Assembly (NCBI GenBank): GCA_028564925.1
Contig: CM053031.1
Span: 99,560,888 to 99,624,887, forward strand
DNA: 64,000 bases
Source: Lithobates sylvaticus
Lineage: Eukaryota; Chordata; Amphibia; Anura; Ranidae
Direction: 5' to 3'
Shown: piece after piece, positions 1 to 9,463 of the stretch
Layout: each line of letters opens with the position of its first letter
How positions within the stretch are numbered: position 1 is the first letter of the stretch
The notes under the pieces: generated by a model
Told to the model about the DNA's origin: nothing
Seen by the model: only the letters and a program-made list of their open reading frames with translations
Database searches by the model: none
Made by a program: the position numbers and the translations under genes

Positions 1-131
1 CTTGATTCTCTTTAAGAACTAGAGTAGTTAGGTTTCACCTGTAATTTTACTTTAAACATCTGATAGTACTGTAAACATTACAATTTTTCTTGGACAACCA
101 ATGTCTATACATTCCTTGATAGTTGAATTAA

Positions 132-616
132 AGGAGTTGTAAAGTCTCAAGGTTTTTCACCTTAATGCATTCTATGCATTAAGGTGAAAAACCTTCTGTG
201 GTTCAGCTGCCCCCCAGAGCCCCCCTTTTTCTTACCTGAGCCCAATCGTTCCAGTGACGAGAATGAGCCCAGCAGCTCCAGCCACTGTCTTGGGTCCTCA
301 TTGGATAAATTGATAGCCATTGGCTCCCGCTGCTGTCAATCAAATCCAGCGACACAGGAGCTGAGGGGGTGGGGCCGAGTCCTGCTGTCTCTGTCAATGG
401 ACGTGGCATCAGGACTCAGGAGCATGCCTGCACGAGTGCCCCTATGGAAATAGGCTCTCCGCGAGGGCACTCGAAGAGGAGGAGGAGCCAGGAGCGCCAC
501 CAGGGGAACCCCAGAAAAGCAGGATTGGGGCCGCTCTGTGCAAAACTCTTGCACAGAGGAGGTAAGTAGTATAAGATGTTTGTTATCTTAAGAAAAAGAA
601 AACCTTTACAATCACT
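132..616. mobile_element. TTAA-flanked non-autonomous element (piggyBac-like)
   Basis: TTAA stands at 128-131 and 617-620. The inner ends AGGAGTTGTAAAG and CTTTACAATCACT are imperfect inverted repeats. Just inside the left end, about 148-196 form a near-perfect hairpin around AAGGTTTTTCACCTTAATGC. The GC-rich middle (200-560) gives open frames on both strands with no recognisable protein. A TTAA duplication with short inverted ends is the piggyBac pattern; no transposase is present. Confidence 0.6.
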
Positions 617-622
617 TTAAGG

Positions 623-778
623 CAGGGGTCTCAAACTGGTGGCCCTCCAGCTGTTGCAATACTACAAGTCCCATGAGGCATTGCAAGGCTGACAGTTACA
701 AGCATGACTCCAACAGGCAAAGGCATGATGGGACTTGTAGTTTTGCAAGAGCTGGAGGGCCCTCAGTTTAAAACCCTG
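623..778. mobile_element. hAT-type MITE
   Basis: Ends CAGGGGTCTCAAACTGGTGG and the inverted counterpart at 750-778 flank a 156-bp element. The flanking 8-mers CTTTAAGG (615-622) and CTTTAAAG (779-786) differ at one base and look like an 8-bp target duplication, as hAT elements make. It inserted across the right TTAA boundary of the preceding element, so it is younger. Confidence 0.7.
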
Positions 779-786
779 CTTTAAAG

Positions 787-1460
787 GTGTCTAAAAGTAT
801 GGATATAAATGATGGGGTATCTTCTTGACAGTGGAACTGGATAAGCTACAAAATGTCTTTCAGCATCACAGAACAAGTCCAGTTGAATGTGACTATTACT
901 ACAAGCTATTACTACTACTACAAGTACACTTATTTCATAAGTAGATCTGCAATAAAAAAAATTAAGAATTCAATAAAAGATGTGGATAGTCAATTTGTAA
1001 ACTATCAAGAAGACACTTGTCTAAGCTTAAAAACAAAATAATTAGGAAATATCCTATGTTAAATTTCATTCAGTGCTGGCATCCCTGATCGTCTTGTGCT
1101 GTCAGGTGTGACAATGGAAGCTTGGGAACAAGCTGTTGCAATCGTGGTGACAAATTAAACCTCAGTGAATTTGTGTGTGCATAATTCTAAGCAAGGCATG
1201 TTCACACATTTCACGCACAATCAAGTAAACAAACTGTTCAGGTTCAGTACATTAGAGTTTGTTATCGCTATTGCTGCAGGTCAGCAGTTAGGCACTTTGC
1301 ACCAATAACTTCTGTACTCATCTCATCTTTCTCATTTCACTAGCTGGTTCCAACACTAATTTAAAGTAAAAGGAAGGGAAAACTTTATTTTTTTAAAGTG
1401 TTTAATAGAGTGGCGAGGGATTAGAACACTTGATAATTTTTATTGCTGTCTGTACCCCTG
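787..1460. other. Intronic sequence, nothing recognised
   Basis: AT-rich. The small open frame at 853-1041 is low-complexity (a run of Tyr codons from TAC/TAT repeats) and has no recognisable family. No exon, terminal repeat or structured motif was found. Confidence 0.5.
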
Positions 1461-1464
1461 TTAA

Positions 1465-2467
1465 TCTCCCTGGCGGTAATCCGGAGTGTGGCTCGGGGTG
1501 AATTTTCAATACCAAAAGCGGTAACCCCAGGATCGCATCACAGGATCCAGGCAGAGTTACTTATCTTGTCCCCAGGTTCCTGTAATGTCTCCCCGCTGTG
1601 TGTGCGAGCTGTGCCTCCGCTTGATCTATCCCAGTGCCGGGCTCCGTTCCCTGCGAGCGTTGAGACGCACGGGGACAGAGCACGGCGCCAAATTCAAAAA
1701 GTTAAAAACACATTACACAACTCTTACAGATTACATTACTGTATCAAATTATTTCACATCCCTTTTGTCCCTAGTGGTTTGTCCAGTGCCCTGCATGCAG
1801 TTTTATATTATAAATACTGTTCTTTCTGCCTAGAAACTGGAGATTGTCCATGGCAACAAAAAAGTGTCCCTTTAAAAAGCGGTTTTAGACCAGCTAGAAA
1901 ACAGCAATAATAAGTTAGAATCACTTGAAGAATTGAGCGATAGTGATTCGTGGGGAAATCGGTCATCAAACTCTGAAAGTAATGACAGCGACAATTCTGC
2001 AACTGAGCAAATTTCAGTGTTTTTGATTTGATTACATTATTGAATAATTTTTATTATTATTATATTATTATTTGTTATAATGATTTATTATATTATAATT
2101 TATTTCATGTTTCAAACTTTATCATACCCGGGCTGTCTACTAGACTCTTGTTTGGACAGATTTAAGTGAGTTATTCCTAAGGCCATGTACACACGAGCGG
2201 ACTTTCCCGCGGGATTGTCCGCCGGACATTCTGCCCGTGTGTGGGCGCCGGCTGACTTTTTCCTCCCAAAAGTCCGGCAGACCTCCGCTGGAAAGTACGG
2301 CGGTTTGTCTGTTGGACTAGGTCCAGCGGACAATCCCGCCGGAAAGTCCGAGCGTGTGTATGCCGCAGAAGAATTACAGGCCTACAATATAAGATGCCAA
2401 ATTTCCATGCAAAACATTGTACAGCTTTGAGCATCAAAAATCTGAAATAATCATACCGCCAGGGAGG
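1465..2467 (+). mobile_element. piggyBac-like element with transposase N-terminal remnant
   Basis: TTAA at 1461-1464 and 2468-2471 bound ends TCTCCCTGGCGGTAAT and ATACCGCCAGGGAGG, 13-15 bp inverted repeats. Around 1850-2030 (+) is a coding-like remnant: a start MATKKCPFKKRF, then in a shifted frame an acidic, Ser/Asp-rich stretch including LEELSDSDSWGNRSS, which resembles the acidic N-terminus of piggyBac transposases. The catalytic DDD domain is absent, so the copy is non-autonomous. It has been entered by another MITE at about 2181-2366. A second, partial copy of the same family starts at 46262. The family call is by TTAA and termini; the transposase reading is tentative. Confidence 0.6.
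2181..2366. mobile_element. MITE with long inverted repeats (GTACACACG type), nested
   Basis: The two ends form inverted repeats of about 45 bp, reading GGCCATGTACACACGAGCGG on the left and its counterpart GCGTGTGTATGCCGC on the right. It lies within the piggyBac-like element at 1465-2467. Related termini occur at 29424-29776, 30794-30925 and 33373-33797. Superfamily not settled. Confidence 0.65.
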
Positions 2468-2471
2468 TTAA

Positions 2472-2790
2472 GGAGATTCACTCTCTCTATTTGTCCTGTT
2501 TACCATTATCATTGAAAGTAAAAGTAATAGAAAATCCAAAATTTTGGACTGTCCCCAGAAAAGGGGCAAATGTTCCAATGGGACATTAATTCTGGTGAGC
2601 TGGAGGTCCCCAAGAAACTCCCTTAATTTGCAGTGCTTTCCTCTCACTTCCTGTTTGGCTATGGGGCAGGAAGTAAAGAGAAATCTCTGCAATGGGACAC
2701 AAATGAGGGGAAAAAAATCTGAGAGGGGTTATAACCCTCGCTTTACTCTATCAAAAATGAAAAAATTAAAATGTTGCCTATAGTTCTACT
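2472..2790 (-). mobile_element. TTAA-flanked element sharing a boundary with its neighbour
   Basis: Read on the minus strand the element begins TTAAAGTAGAACTATAGGC and ends next to TTAA at 2468-2471, which is also the right boundary of the 1465-2467 element. Outer TTAA is at 2791-2794. A related fragment appears at about 27628-27815 (shared CACTTCCTG and GGGCAGGA-like blocks). No coding content recognised. Confidence 0.5.
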
Positions 2791-2794
2791 TTAA

Positions 2795-3598
2795 ATTTCA
2801 GTTAGTGTGCAGGGGATGATGGCAACTACATCACAGCTTAAAAGTAACCTTATCTCTATATATGCATACAACATTGAGGTTTCACTAATGCCCTGGATAT
2901 CTTTATATCCATCCTTTCATCTCCAAAAAAGTTTTTAGATTTGGAGATAACATGCTCCTTCTGTTATGTTAAGAGTTAACACGGTTAATTTACCACTGAA
3001 CAAGAGTCTAAATACTTTGTGTTAAGCACAGCAGAATTAGATTTATTGTGTGTATACTGCAGTTGTTGGATAAGTAGCTTTCGAAAATCAATATTTAATT
3101 AGCTCACATACTGTTTTATTACAAGCGCCACTGAGAATCGCAAAGTATTTTCTCTGCTGCCTTCCCAAGACACAGCTTTGGTTTCTCAGGAAACAGGCTT
3201 TGGCACACCGGGATTTCACCATTGGGGGCTGAACTCCCAGATCCCACACAAAATAGAGATGTCATACTGTTTGCATTTGATCTGATCTTGTAAACAAGTC
3301 CCAGCTTGTAGCTTTTATTGCAGGATAGTGAGAAAAGGAAAGTTTATTCAATCCCTATCTCAGGCTCCTCAACCTGCCTTGTGCTCTCCTCCACGAGCTG
3401 CAGCCACAGCTGTCAAAATCTTATCTGACAACAGATGGGTCTCTATCTAACATGCATTATACTGTAATTAAAACGCAAACTACATCACCATTTTTCTTAT
3501 AATACTCAATAAATAATCCTTATTTCCATGAATAATATCTTGATGGATCTGGGAGAATCCTGCTCGTCATTAATGAGGGTAAGTCTATGGGCAGGTTT
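2795..3598. other. Intronic sequence, nothing recognised
   Basis: No exon, coding frame of note, terminal inverted repeats or tandem repeat was recognised here. Composition is ordinary AT-rich intron. Confidence 0.5.
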
Positions 3599-3998
3599 TT
3601 AACCACTTTAAGACCAGCCTCGTTTTGGATTTTAGGTGTTTACATGTTTAAAACAGTTTTTTTGCTAGAAAAAAACTTAGAACCCCCAAACATTATATAT
3701 TGTTTTTTTCTAACACCCTAGAGAATAAAATGGCAGTCGTTGCAATACTTTTTTTCACACCGTATTTGCGCAGCGGTCTTACAAGCGCACTTTTTTTTGA
3801 AAAAAAAAACACTTTTTTAAATAAAAAAATAAGACAACAGTAAAGTTAGTCCAATTTTTTTATATATTGTGAAAGATAATGTTACGCAGAGTAAATTGAT
3901 ACCCAACATGTCACGCTTCAAAATTGCGCCCGCTCGTGGAATGGCATCAAACTTTTACCCTCAAAAATCTCCATAGGCGACGTTTAAAATAGTCTATA

Positions 3999-4325
3999 TC
4001 TAGAGTATGGACACAGGTTCCTGGATAAGTTCTAGTATTGTGGCAACGTTCTCCTCTTAGACACAGTGTAGTCCCCATGGGGGTGTCTAGAGGACATATA
4101 CTTCTATTTGATCTTATGTTACTATATTGATCTTATATTTCTATATTGAATATATTGCGTTTTGTAGCATTTTAATAACAGTAATTCTTGTTCTGTAACA
4201 CTTCATTGATAATTGAGTTGACATTATTTAAGTGCTATTCTGAGTTAATTTATTTTAACGGCATACAATGTGTAATTTGCATCTTTACTGTATGTTATGA
4301 AATTCAATAAAAACTGATTGAAAAG
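3999..4325 (+). mobile_element. 5'-truncated LINE 3' end with 14-bp target duplication
   Basis: The 14-mer TAAAATAGTCTATA occurs directly on both sides (3985-3998 and 4326-4339). The insert ends with AATAAAAACTGATTGAAAAG, a polyadenylation-like A-rich 3' end. These are the marks of target-primed reverse transcription. Only untranslated sequence is present, so the clade cannot be set; L1/Tx1-like is my guess. Confidence 0.7.
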
Positions 4326-4767
4326 TAAAATAGTCTATAGGTTGCATGTTTTGCGTTACAGAGGAGGTCTAAAGCTATAATTATTGCTCTCGCTCTACCG
4401 ATCGCGGCCATACCTCACATGTGTGGTTTGACCACCGTTTTCATATGCGGGCGCTACTCACGTATGCGTTCGCTTCTGTGCGCGAGCTCGTCGGGACAGG
4501 GCGCTTTAAAAAAATTTTTTTTCTTATTTACTTTTCTTGATTTTATTTATTTTTACACTGTTTTTAAAAAAAATAAAAAATTGGCTCACTTTTATTGCTA
4601 TTACAAGGAATGTAAACATCCTTTGTAATAGAAAAAAAGCATGACAGGTCCTCTTAAATATGAGGTCTGGGGTCAAAAAGTCCTCAGCTCTCATATTTGG
4701 ACTTAAATGCAAAAAAAAAAAAAAAAATGTCATTTAAAAAAATGACATTTGGAAAATTGAAAAACCA

Positions 4768-5967
4768 CTATAGACCCGCGCTATAGCCAAATGACGGCTA
4801 CAGCGCAGATCTATTGTGCCGGGACTACGTCTATTGTTGTCGTCCCGGACACGAGCTGCCTGCGCGCCCCCTGAAGGGCGAGCGTGGTGCGCTCTGTGAT
4901 CAGCGAGTCTGTGAGACTGTGAGTCTGTGAGACTCGCTGGATCACAGATCCGAGTAAGGGGTCGATCCCGACCCCTAACCACGTGATCAGCTGTCAGCCA
5001 ATGACAGCTGATCATTTGATACCAACAGAGCCGGTAATCGGCTTTTTTTCCTCCTCGCGCTGACAGCGCGAGGAAAAAAAAAAAAAAAGCCGATCACCGG
5101 CGGCAGTGAGAGGGACATCAGTCCCTCTCACTGCAATGTGCCCAGCGATGTGCCAATACATTGTGCCCACCTTTGCCCCATTAAAGTGCCCCTACCAGTG
5201 CCCACACTGCCATCTCTCAGTGCCCACAGTGCCATCTCTCAGTGCCCACAGTGCCAGTGCTGCACATCAGTGTCATCTGCCAGAGCTCATCTGTGTCACC
5301 TACCAGTGCTCATCTGTGTCACCTACCAGTGCCCATCAGTGCCCACCTATCAGTGCCCATCAGTGCCACCCATCAGTGCCCATCAGTGTCATCCATCAGT
5401 GCCCATCGGTGCCACCCATCCGAGCCACCCATCCGAGCCACCCATCCGAGCTACCCATCCGTGCCACCCATCCGTGCCACCCATCTGTGCCCATCAGTGC
5501 CCATCAGTGCCATCTTTGCTGTCCCCATCAGTACCGACTTATCTGTCCCCATCAGTACCAACTTATCTGTCCCCACCAGTGCAGCCTATCAGTGCCCACC
5601 AGTGCAGCCTATCAGTGCCCACCAGTGCAGCCTATCAGTGCCCACCTGTGCCGCCTCATCAGCGCATATCAATGAAGCAGAAAAATTACCTGTTTGCAAA
5701 ATTTTATAACAAACTATTAAACATGATTTTTTTTATTTTTTTTTATTTTCCATCTTTTTTTGTTTGTTTCACAAAAAAAAAAAAAAAACCCAGCTGTGAT
5801 TAAATACCACCAAAGGAAAGCTCTATTTGTGAGAAAAAAATGATAAAAATTTCATTTAGGTACAGTGTTGTATGACCGCGCAATTGTCATTCCAAGTGCG
5901 TCAGCGCCAAAAGCTGAAAATTGGTCTGGTCACGAGGGTGGTTTTGAAGTGCAAAGTAATCAGGTGG
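4768..5967 (+). mobile_element. Minisatellite-bearing TTAA element, copy 1
   Basis: Starts near ACCACTATAGACCCGCGC (left TTAA degenerate) and ends AATCAGGTGG before TTAA at 5968-5971. Module order: a CG-rich left arm with GCTATAGCCAAATGACGGC, palindromic stems (TCCTCGCGCTGACAGCGCGAGGA), a CAGTGCCCAT minisatellite at 5140-5680, then a right module with TGATTAAATACCACCAAA and AAGCTCTATTTGTG. Copies 2 to 4 are at 17255-19544, 37102-38051 and 59684-60666. Confidence 0.65.
5140..5680 (+). repeat. CAGTGCCCAT/CAGTGCCACC minisatellite
   Basis: Degenerate tandem 10-11 bp units (CAGTGCCCAT, CAGTGCCACCCAT, variants with CCGAGCCACCCAT). The unit rarely yields stop codons, which explains the overlapping open frames of 155-221 codons in all three plus-strand frames. 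Not coding. Confidence 0.85.
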
Positions 5968-6045
5968 TTAAGAGGTATGGGCGGAAGTGACATTTTGACG
6001 TCGCTTCCGCCCTGCTATGGTATAGAGACGGGTGGCGGCCATCTT

Positions 6046-6196
6046 ATTTATTTATTTATTACAGGATTTATATAGCGCCAACAGTTTACGCATCACTTTA
6101 CAATATAAAAAGGGAGACAATACAGTTATAATACAATAAAATACAAGAGGATTAAGGGGGCCCTGCTCAGAAGAGCTTACAATCTAATAGTCTTAG
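6046..6196 (-). repeat. Dispersed retroposon-like repeat (TATATAGCGCCAAC type)
   Basis: On the minus strand it runs from TTGTAAGCTCTTCTGAGCAG to GGCGCTATATAAATCCTG and ends in a (TAAA)n-like tail at 6046-6060, the layout of a SINE or LINE 3' end. It interrupts the right arm of the composite element. Family name not assigned. Confidence 0.5.
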
Positions 6197-6484
6197 CCTC
6201 ACTTGTCTCTATACCCAGCCACGGACAGGTCCCGATCGCTTCCGCCGCTGCCGATGGCTCCGGTAGCGTCAGAAGGCGCGGGAGAGCGGCGGGGGGGCAC
6301 CTCTCCCGCCGCCGATAACGATGATCTCGCGGTGAATCCACCGTGATGACCACCATTATCGGAATTATGACCGGTGCCTGAAGAGATGGATATCTCGGTT
6401 GTGGCAGCAGCTGCTGCCGTTACCGAGATATCCCTCTTCAAAATCAGGACGTAGATAGTCGTGCGCCGGTCGGAAAGTGGTTAA

Positions 6485-7161
6485 AGAGTGACTCCACTTT
6501 CAGCGAGAAAAAAACATTCCCTTCCCTTCTGGGTAATCTATGTATATTGCTGGGATTTTAGATTTTGCAGATTCCTACCTTCTGTTATTCTGAAGAACTA
6601 GCTGTTTGTTTGTTAGTTGTATACGTATCAATCAGCTGCTGCACCTGCAGGGCTCTAATGAGGAAATTGGCAGGGTCTGCATACTTTTAGTCATGGTTTC
6701 CTTTTGGGAGTATGTCACCAAAAATTGTATTTTTGTTGCAGGGGATGCTCAAACTCTGACTTAGTATCTTAATGCAGACTTCTGAGAAAATCTTGTGCAG
6801 TTACCCTTCAAGGTCGGAGCAACGATACATAGTGAACAAATATAACTGCCCTATGTAAATGGCCAATTAGTAGTTACAAACAGAACCATTTTTTTAAAAT
6901 ACCAAACACATCTTTTTTTTACATTACGGAGCATGTAAATTCTTTTTTATTTTTGTTTTTATTGGCGCATTGAAAAAATTAAGAGCTGACCTAGAATGCC
7001 TTGTTCTGTGTCTATATGGACATAGACATGTAGGTAGAAGCAGAGTGTTGCTTCCTCATGTCACATACTTATACAAAATACAACTGCTTAAAAAACACAA
7101 ACTGTTTTTATTGGCCAGTCTCCAGGAGAGAAACTACAAGATCACATCTAGATGCTAGATG
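6485..7161. other. Intronic sequence, nothing recognised
   Basis: No exon or repeat boundary recognised. The 62-codon frame at 6970-7158 has no family resemblance. Confidence 0.5.
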
Positions 7162-7169
7162 GTATAGGC

Positions 7170-7305
7170 CAGTGATGGTGAACCTTGGCACCCCAGATGT
7201 TTTGGAACTACATTTCCCATGATGCTCATGCACCCTGCAGTGTAGTTGAGCATCATGGGAAATGTAGTTCCAAAACATCTGGGGTGCTAAGGTTTGCCAT
7301 CACTG
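7170..7305. mobile_element. Hairpin hAT MITE with 8-bp target duplication
   Basis: Perfect 8-bp duplication GTATAGGC at 7162-7169 and 7306-7313. The ends CAGTGATGGTGAACCTTGGC and the inverted counterpart GGTTTGCCATCACTG continue inwards so that almost the whole 136 bp folds into one hairpin, with CACCCCAGATGTTTTGGAAC as part of the stem. hAT by TSD length and CAGTG ends. Confidence 0.85.
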
Positions 7306-7327
7306 GTATAGGCTTACATAACATAGG

Positions 7328-8060
7328 TCTAGCATGTCCAGGTGCATGTTGGAGATGACTCACATATGGAGCAAATGCCCCCTCATCATAACTTTCTGGG
7401 ACAAAATCCTGAAAATGTATAATACAATCATGGACACTGACATTAAACCAGACCCTCGCATTACTCTGTTGTCAATCGTTCCAGGCTCATTCAAATCCAT
7501 TAAAAAATATTTTTAAGACATGTTCTGATGGCGGCAAGTCCAATCATAGTGAGACAATGTGGGTCCAACCAGATTCTTACAGTTGTACAGTTTATATGAG
7601 AGATGAATGTAACTGAATCCTTTTTCGACAACTGATGCATCAAGAAGAGAGTAAACCAGAAACTTTCCCTACCACTTAGTTCCTATTGGATTATTACAAA
7701 TCCTCTGTAGCGCTTTCTACCTTTCTCTACAGATATCTGTTGCACTGATAGGGATGATCCTCGAAAGGGATGGTACCCCCTTCCTATAGACTTATAATTC
7801 ATTTACACCAACTCCCTGTTTTTTTTTCTCTTTCTCACCCTATTTATGCTCTTTCTTCTCTTTCCCTTCCTTTCCCTCTCTTTCTAATACCTATGTCTTT
7901 CTATTATTTTTCTCCCTTAATAGAGACATATACTGCACCCATTGTACATGATCCAATGAGAAAATGGGGATCTTAGTACTTTACAGTTACTATTCCAGAA
8001 AACACAATAATATACTACAAAATGTTTTTGAATTGCTCTATATTGTATCTGGTTGACTTA
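7328..8060 (+). mobile_element. L1-like LINE ORF2 C-terminus and 3' UTR fragment
   Basis: The frame at 7334-7516 reads MTHIWSKCPLIITFWDKIL and later PDPRITLLSIVPGSFKSIKK. A 'HIWxxCPxIxxFWxxI' pattern, then 'DPxxxLLSxxP', is typical of the C-terminal region of L1/Tx1-type ORF2 after the reverse transcriptase. A pyrimidine-rich stretch and A-rich sequence follow (7800-8060), as expected for a 3' UTR. 5'-truncated and interrupted by stops, so inactive. Right boundary approximate. Confidence 0.5.
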
Positions 8061-8157
8061 TTTTGTTAAAAAAATGGGTCTTGTAACATTAATGTTTTAA
8101 AAATCTACAACTCTTTTACTTATGTAAGGAGGACCATTTGAATGCCTCTCTCTTTAA

Positions 8158-8451
8158 CCCTCTGGTTAAAACGTAAACCCTCTGATGCTGGCCACACACA
8201 TATATGTGGCTGCTCGGCTGATGGGCCTTATATGCGGCCATGTATAAACCACCTACCATGCTGAGAGCGTGCTCCCAGCACGGTAGCTGTTGGGTACCAG
8301 AAAGCTCCTGATGCATACTAGCCATTGGGAGCTTTCCAATCATGTGACCACTGTGATAGCTAATTACAGAGGTCACATGACCCGAATGCCCGCCTCCGCA
8401 TCCCAGCTTTTAGACCCCTTAAAGGGATGGGAGGCGGTACACAGGAAATGG
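8158..8451. mobile_element. TTAA-flanked element
   Basis: TTAA at 8154-8157 and 8452-8455 with ends CCCTCTGG and GGAAATGG. The interior contains the palindrome-rich GCTCCCAGCACGGTAGC region. It lies 266 bp downstream of the ERBB4 exon on the gene strand, within the next intron. Confidence 0.5.
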
Positions 8452-8660
8452 TTAAAGACTTAAAAAACATAGATTACACGTAAATAAAAAAATATCCTGG
8501 CACATGAAGGCTCAGTGCATAGTAAAAACTGTGGTGTCCTGCAGAGAGTAAAGAGTGGAATCCCCTCTCCTTCATAAATATACACAGCATAAATTGCATT
8601 GTTTATATGTTTAGCAGCACACACATAACAGAAATTAAAGAGGTGGATGTGTTACCTTTA

Positions 8661-8945
<285 letters not shown>

Positions 8946-9029
8946 TCATGGACTTGCATCTTAAGCAGACATATCATTGTGCACCAACAGTACCATTATC
9001 TAGAGACATATCACCTCTTATGTCTCTAA

Positions 9030-9460
9030 GGCCCCTTTCACACTGGGACGGTTTTCAGGCGGTACAGCGCTAAAAATAGCGCCTGTATACCGCCTGAAAA
9101 AACCGGCCCCATTCACTCCAGTGTGAAAGCCGGCGGGCTTTCACACTGGAGCGGTGCGCTAGCAGGACCGCAACAAAAGTCCTGCTAGCAGCATCTTTGG
9201 AGCGGTGAAGGAGCGGTGTATTTACCGCTCCTATACCGCTCCTTCCCATTGAAATCAATGGGAAACCGCGGGGATACCGCCCGCAAACCGCCGCTGCAGC
9301 GGCGCTTTGCAGAGGTTTTTAACCCTTTTGCGGCCGCTAGCGGGGGTTAAAACCACCCCGCTAGCGGCCGCATACCGCGGGTAAAACGATGGTAAAGCAG
9401 CGCTAAATATAGCGCTGCTTTACCGTCGCCGCCCCGCACCGCCCCAGTGTGAAAGGGGCC
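9030..9460. mobile_element. PIF/Harbinger-like MITE, copy 1
   Basis: A TAA duplication at 9027-9029 and 9461-9463 flanks perfect ends GGCCCCTTTCACACTGGG / CCCAGTGTGAAAGGGGCC. The interior has a GC-rich perfect palindrome around GCGGCCGCTAGCGGGG (about 9330-9372) and a second around AGCAGCGCTAAATATAGCGC (about 9395-9422). A near-identical element stands at 44647-45076. 3-bp TWA duplications and GGC-type ends indicate PIF/Harbinger. Confidence 0.8.
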
Positions 9461-9463
9461 TAA

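Larger units (their letters stand above)
3603..6480 (+). mobile_element. Composite TTAA element with three nested insertions
   Basis: TTAA at 3599-3602 and 6481-6484 enclose termini CCACTTTAAGACC and GGTCGGAAAGTGG, inverted over about 7 bp plus TTAA. Inside are a LINE 3' end with target duplication (3999-4325), a minisatellite-bearing element (about 4768-5967) and a dispersed repeat (6046-6196). Part of the left arm (3640-3890) reappears at about 53600-53830. The open frames in it are not recognisable proteins. I infer one outer element later invaded; separate abutting elements are possible. Confidence 0.5.

Noticed and set aside
5106-5803. Three overlapping open frames of 155-221 codons
   Set aside because: Same reason: CAGTGCCCAT repeat translated in three frames, with no recognisable domain.
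6199-6441. 80-codon minus-strand frame with Ala/Thr runs
   Set aside because: Part of the right arm of the composite TTAA element; composition driven by GC-rich palindromes.
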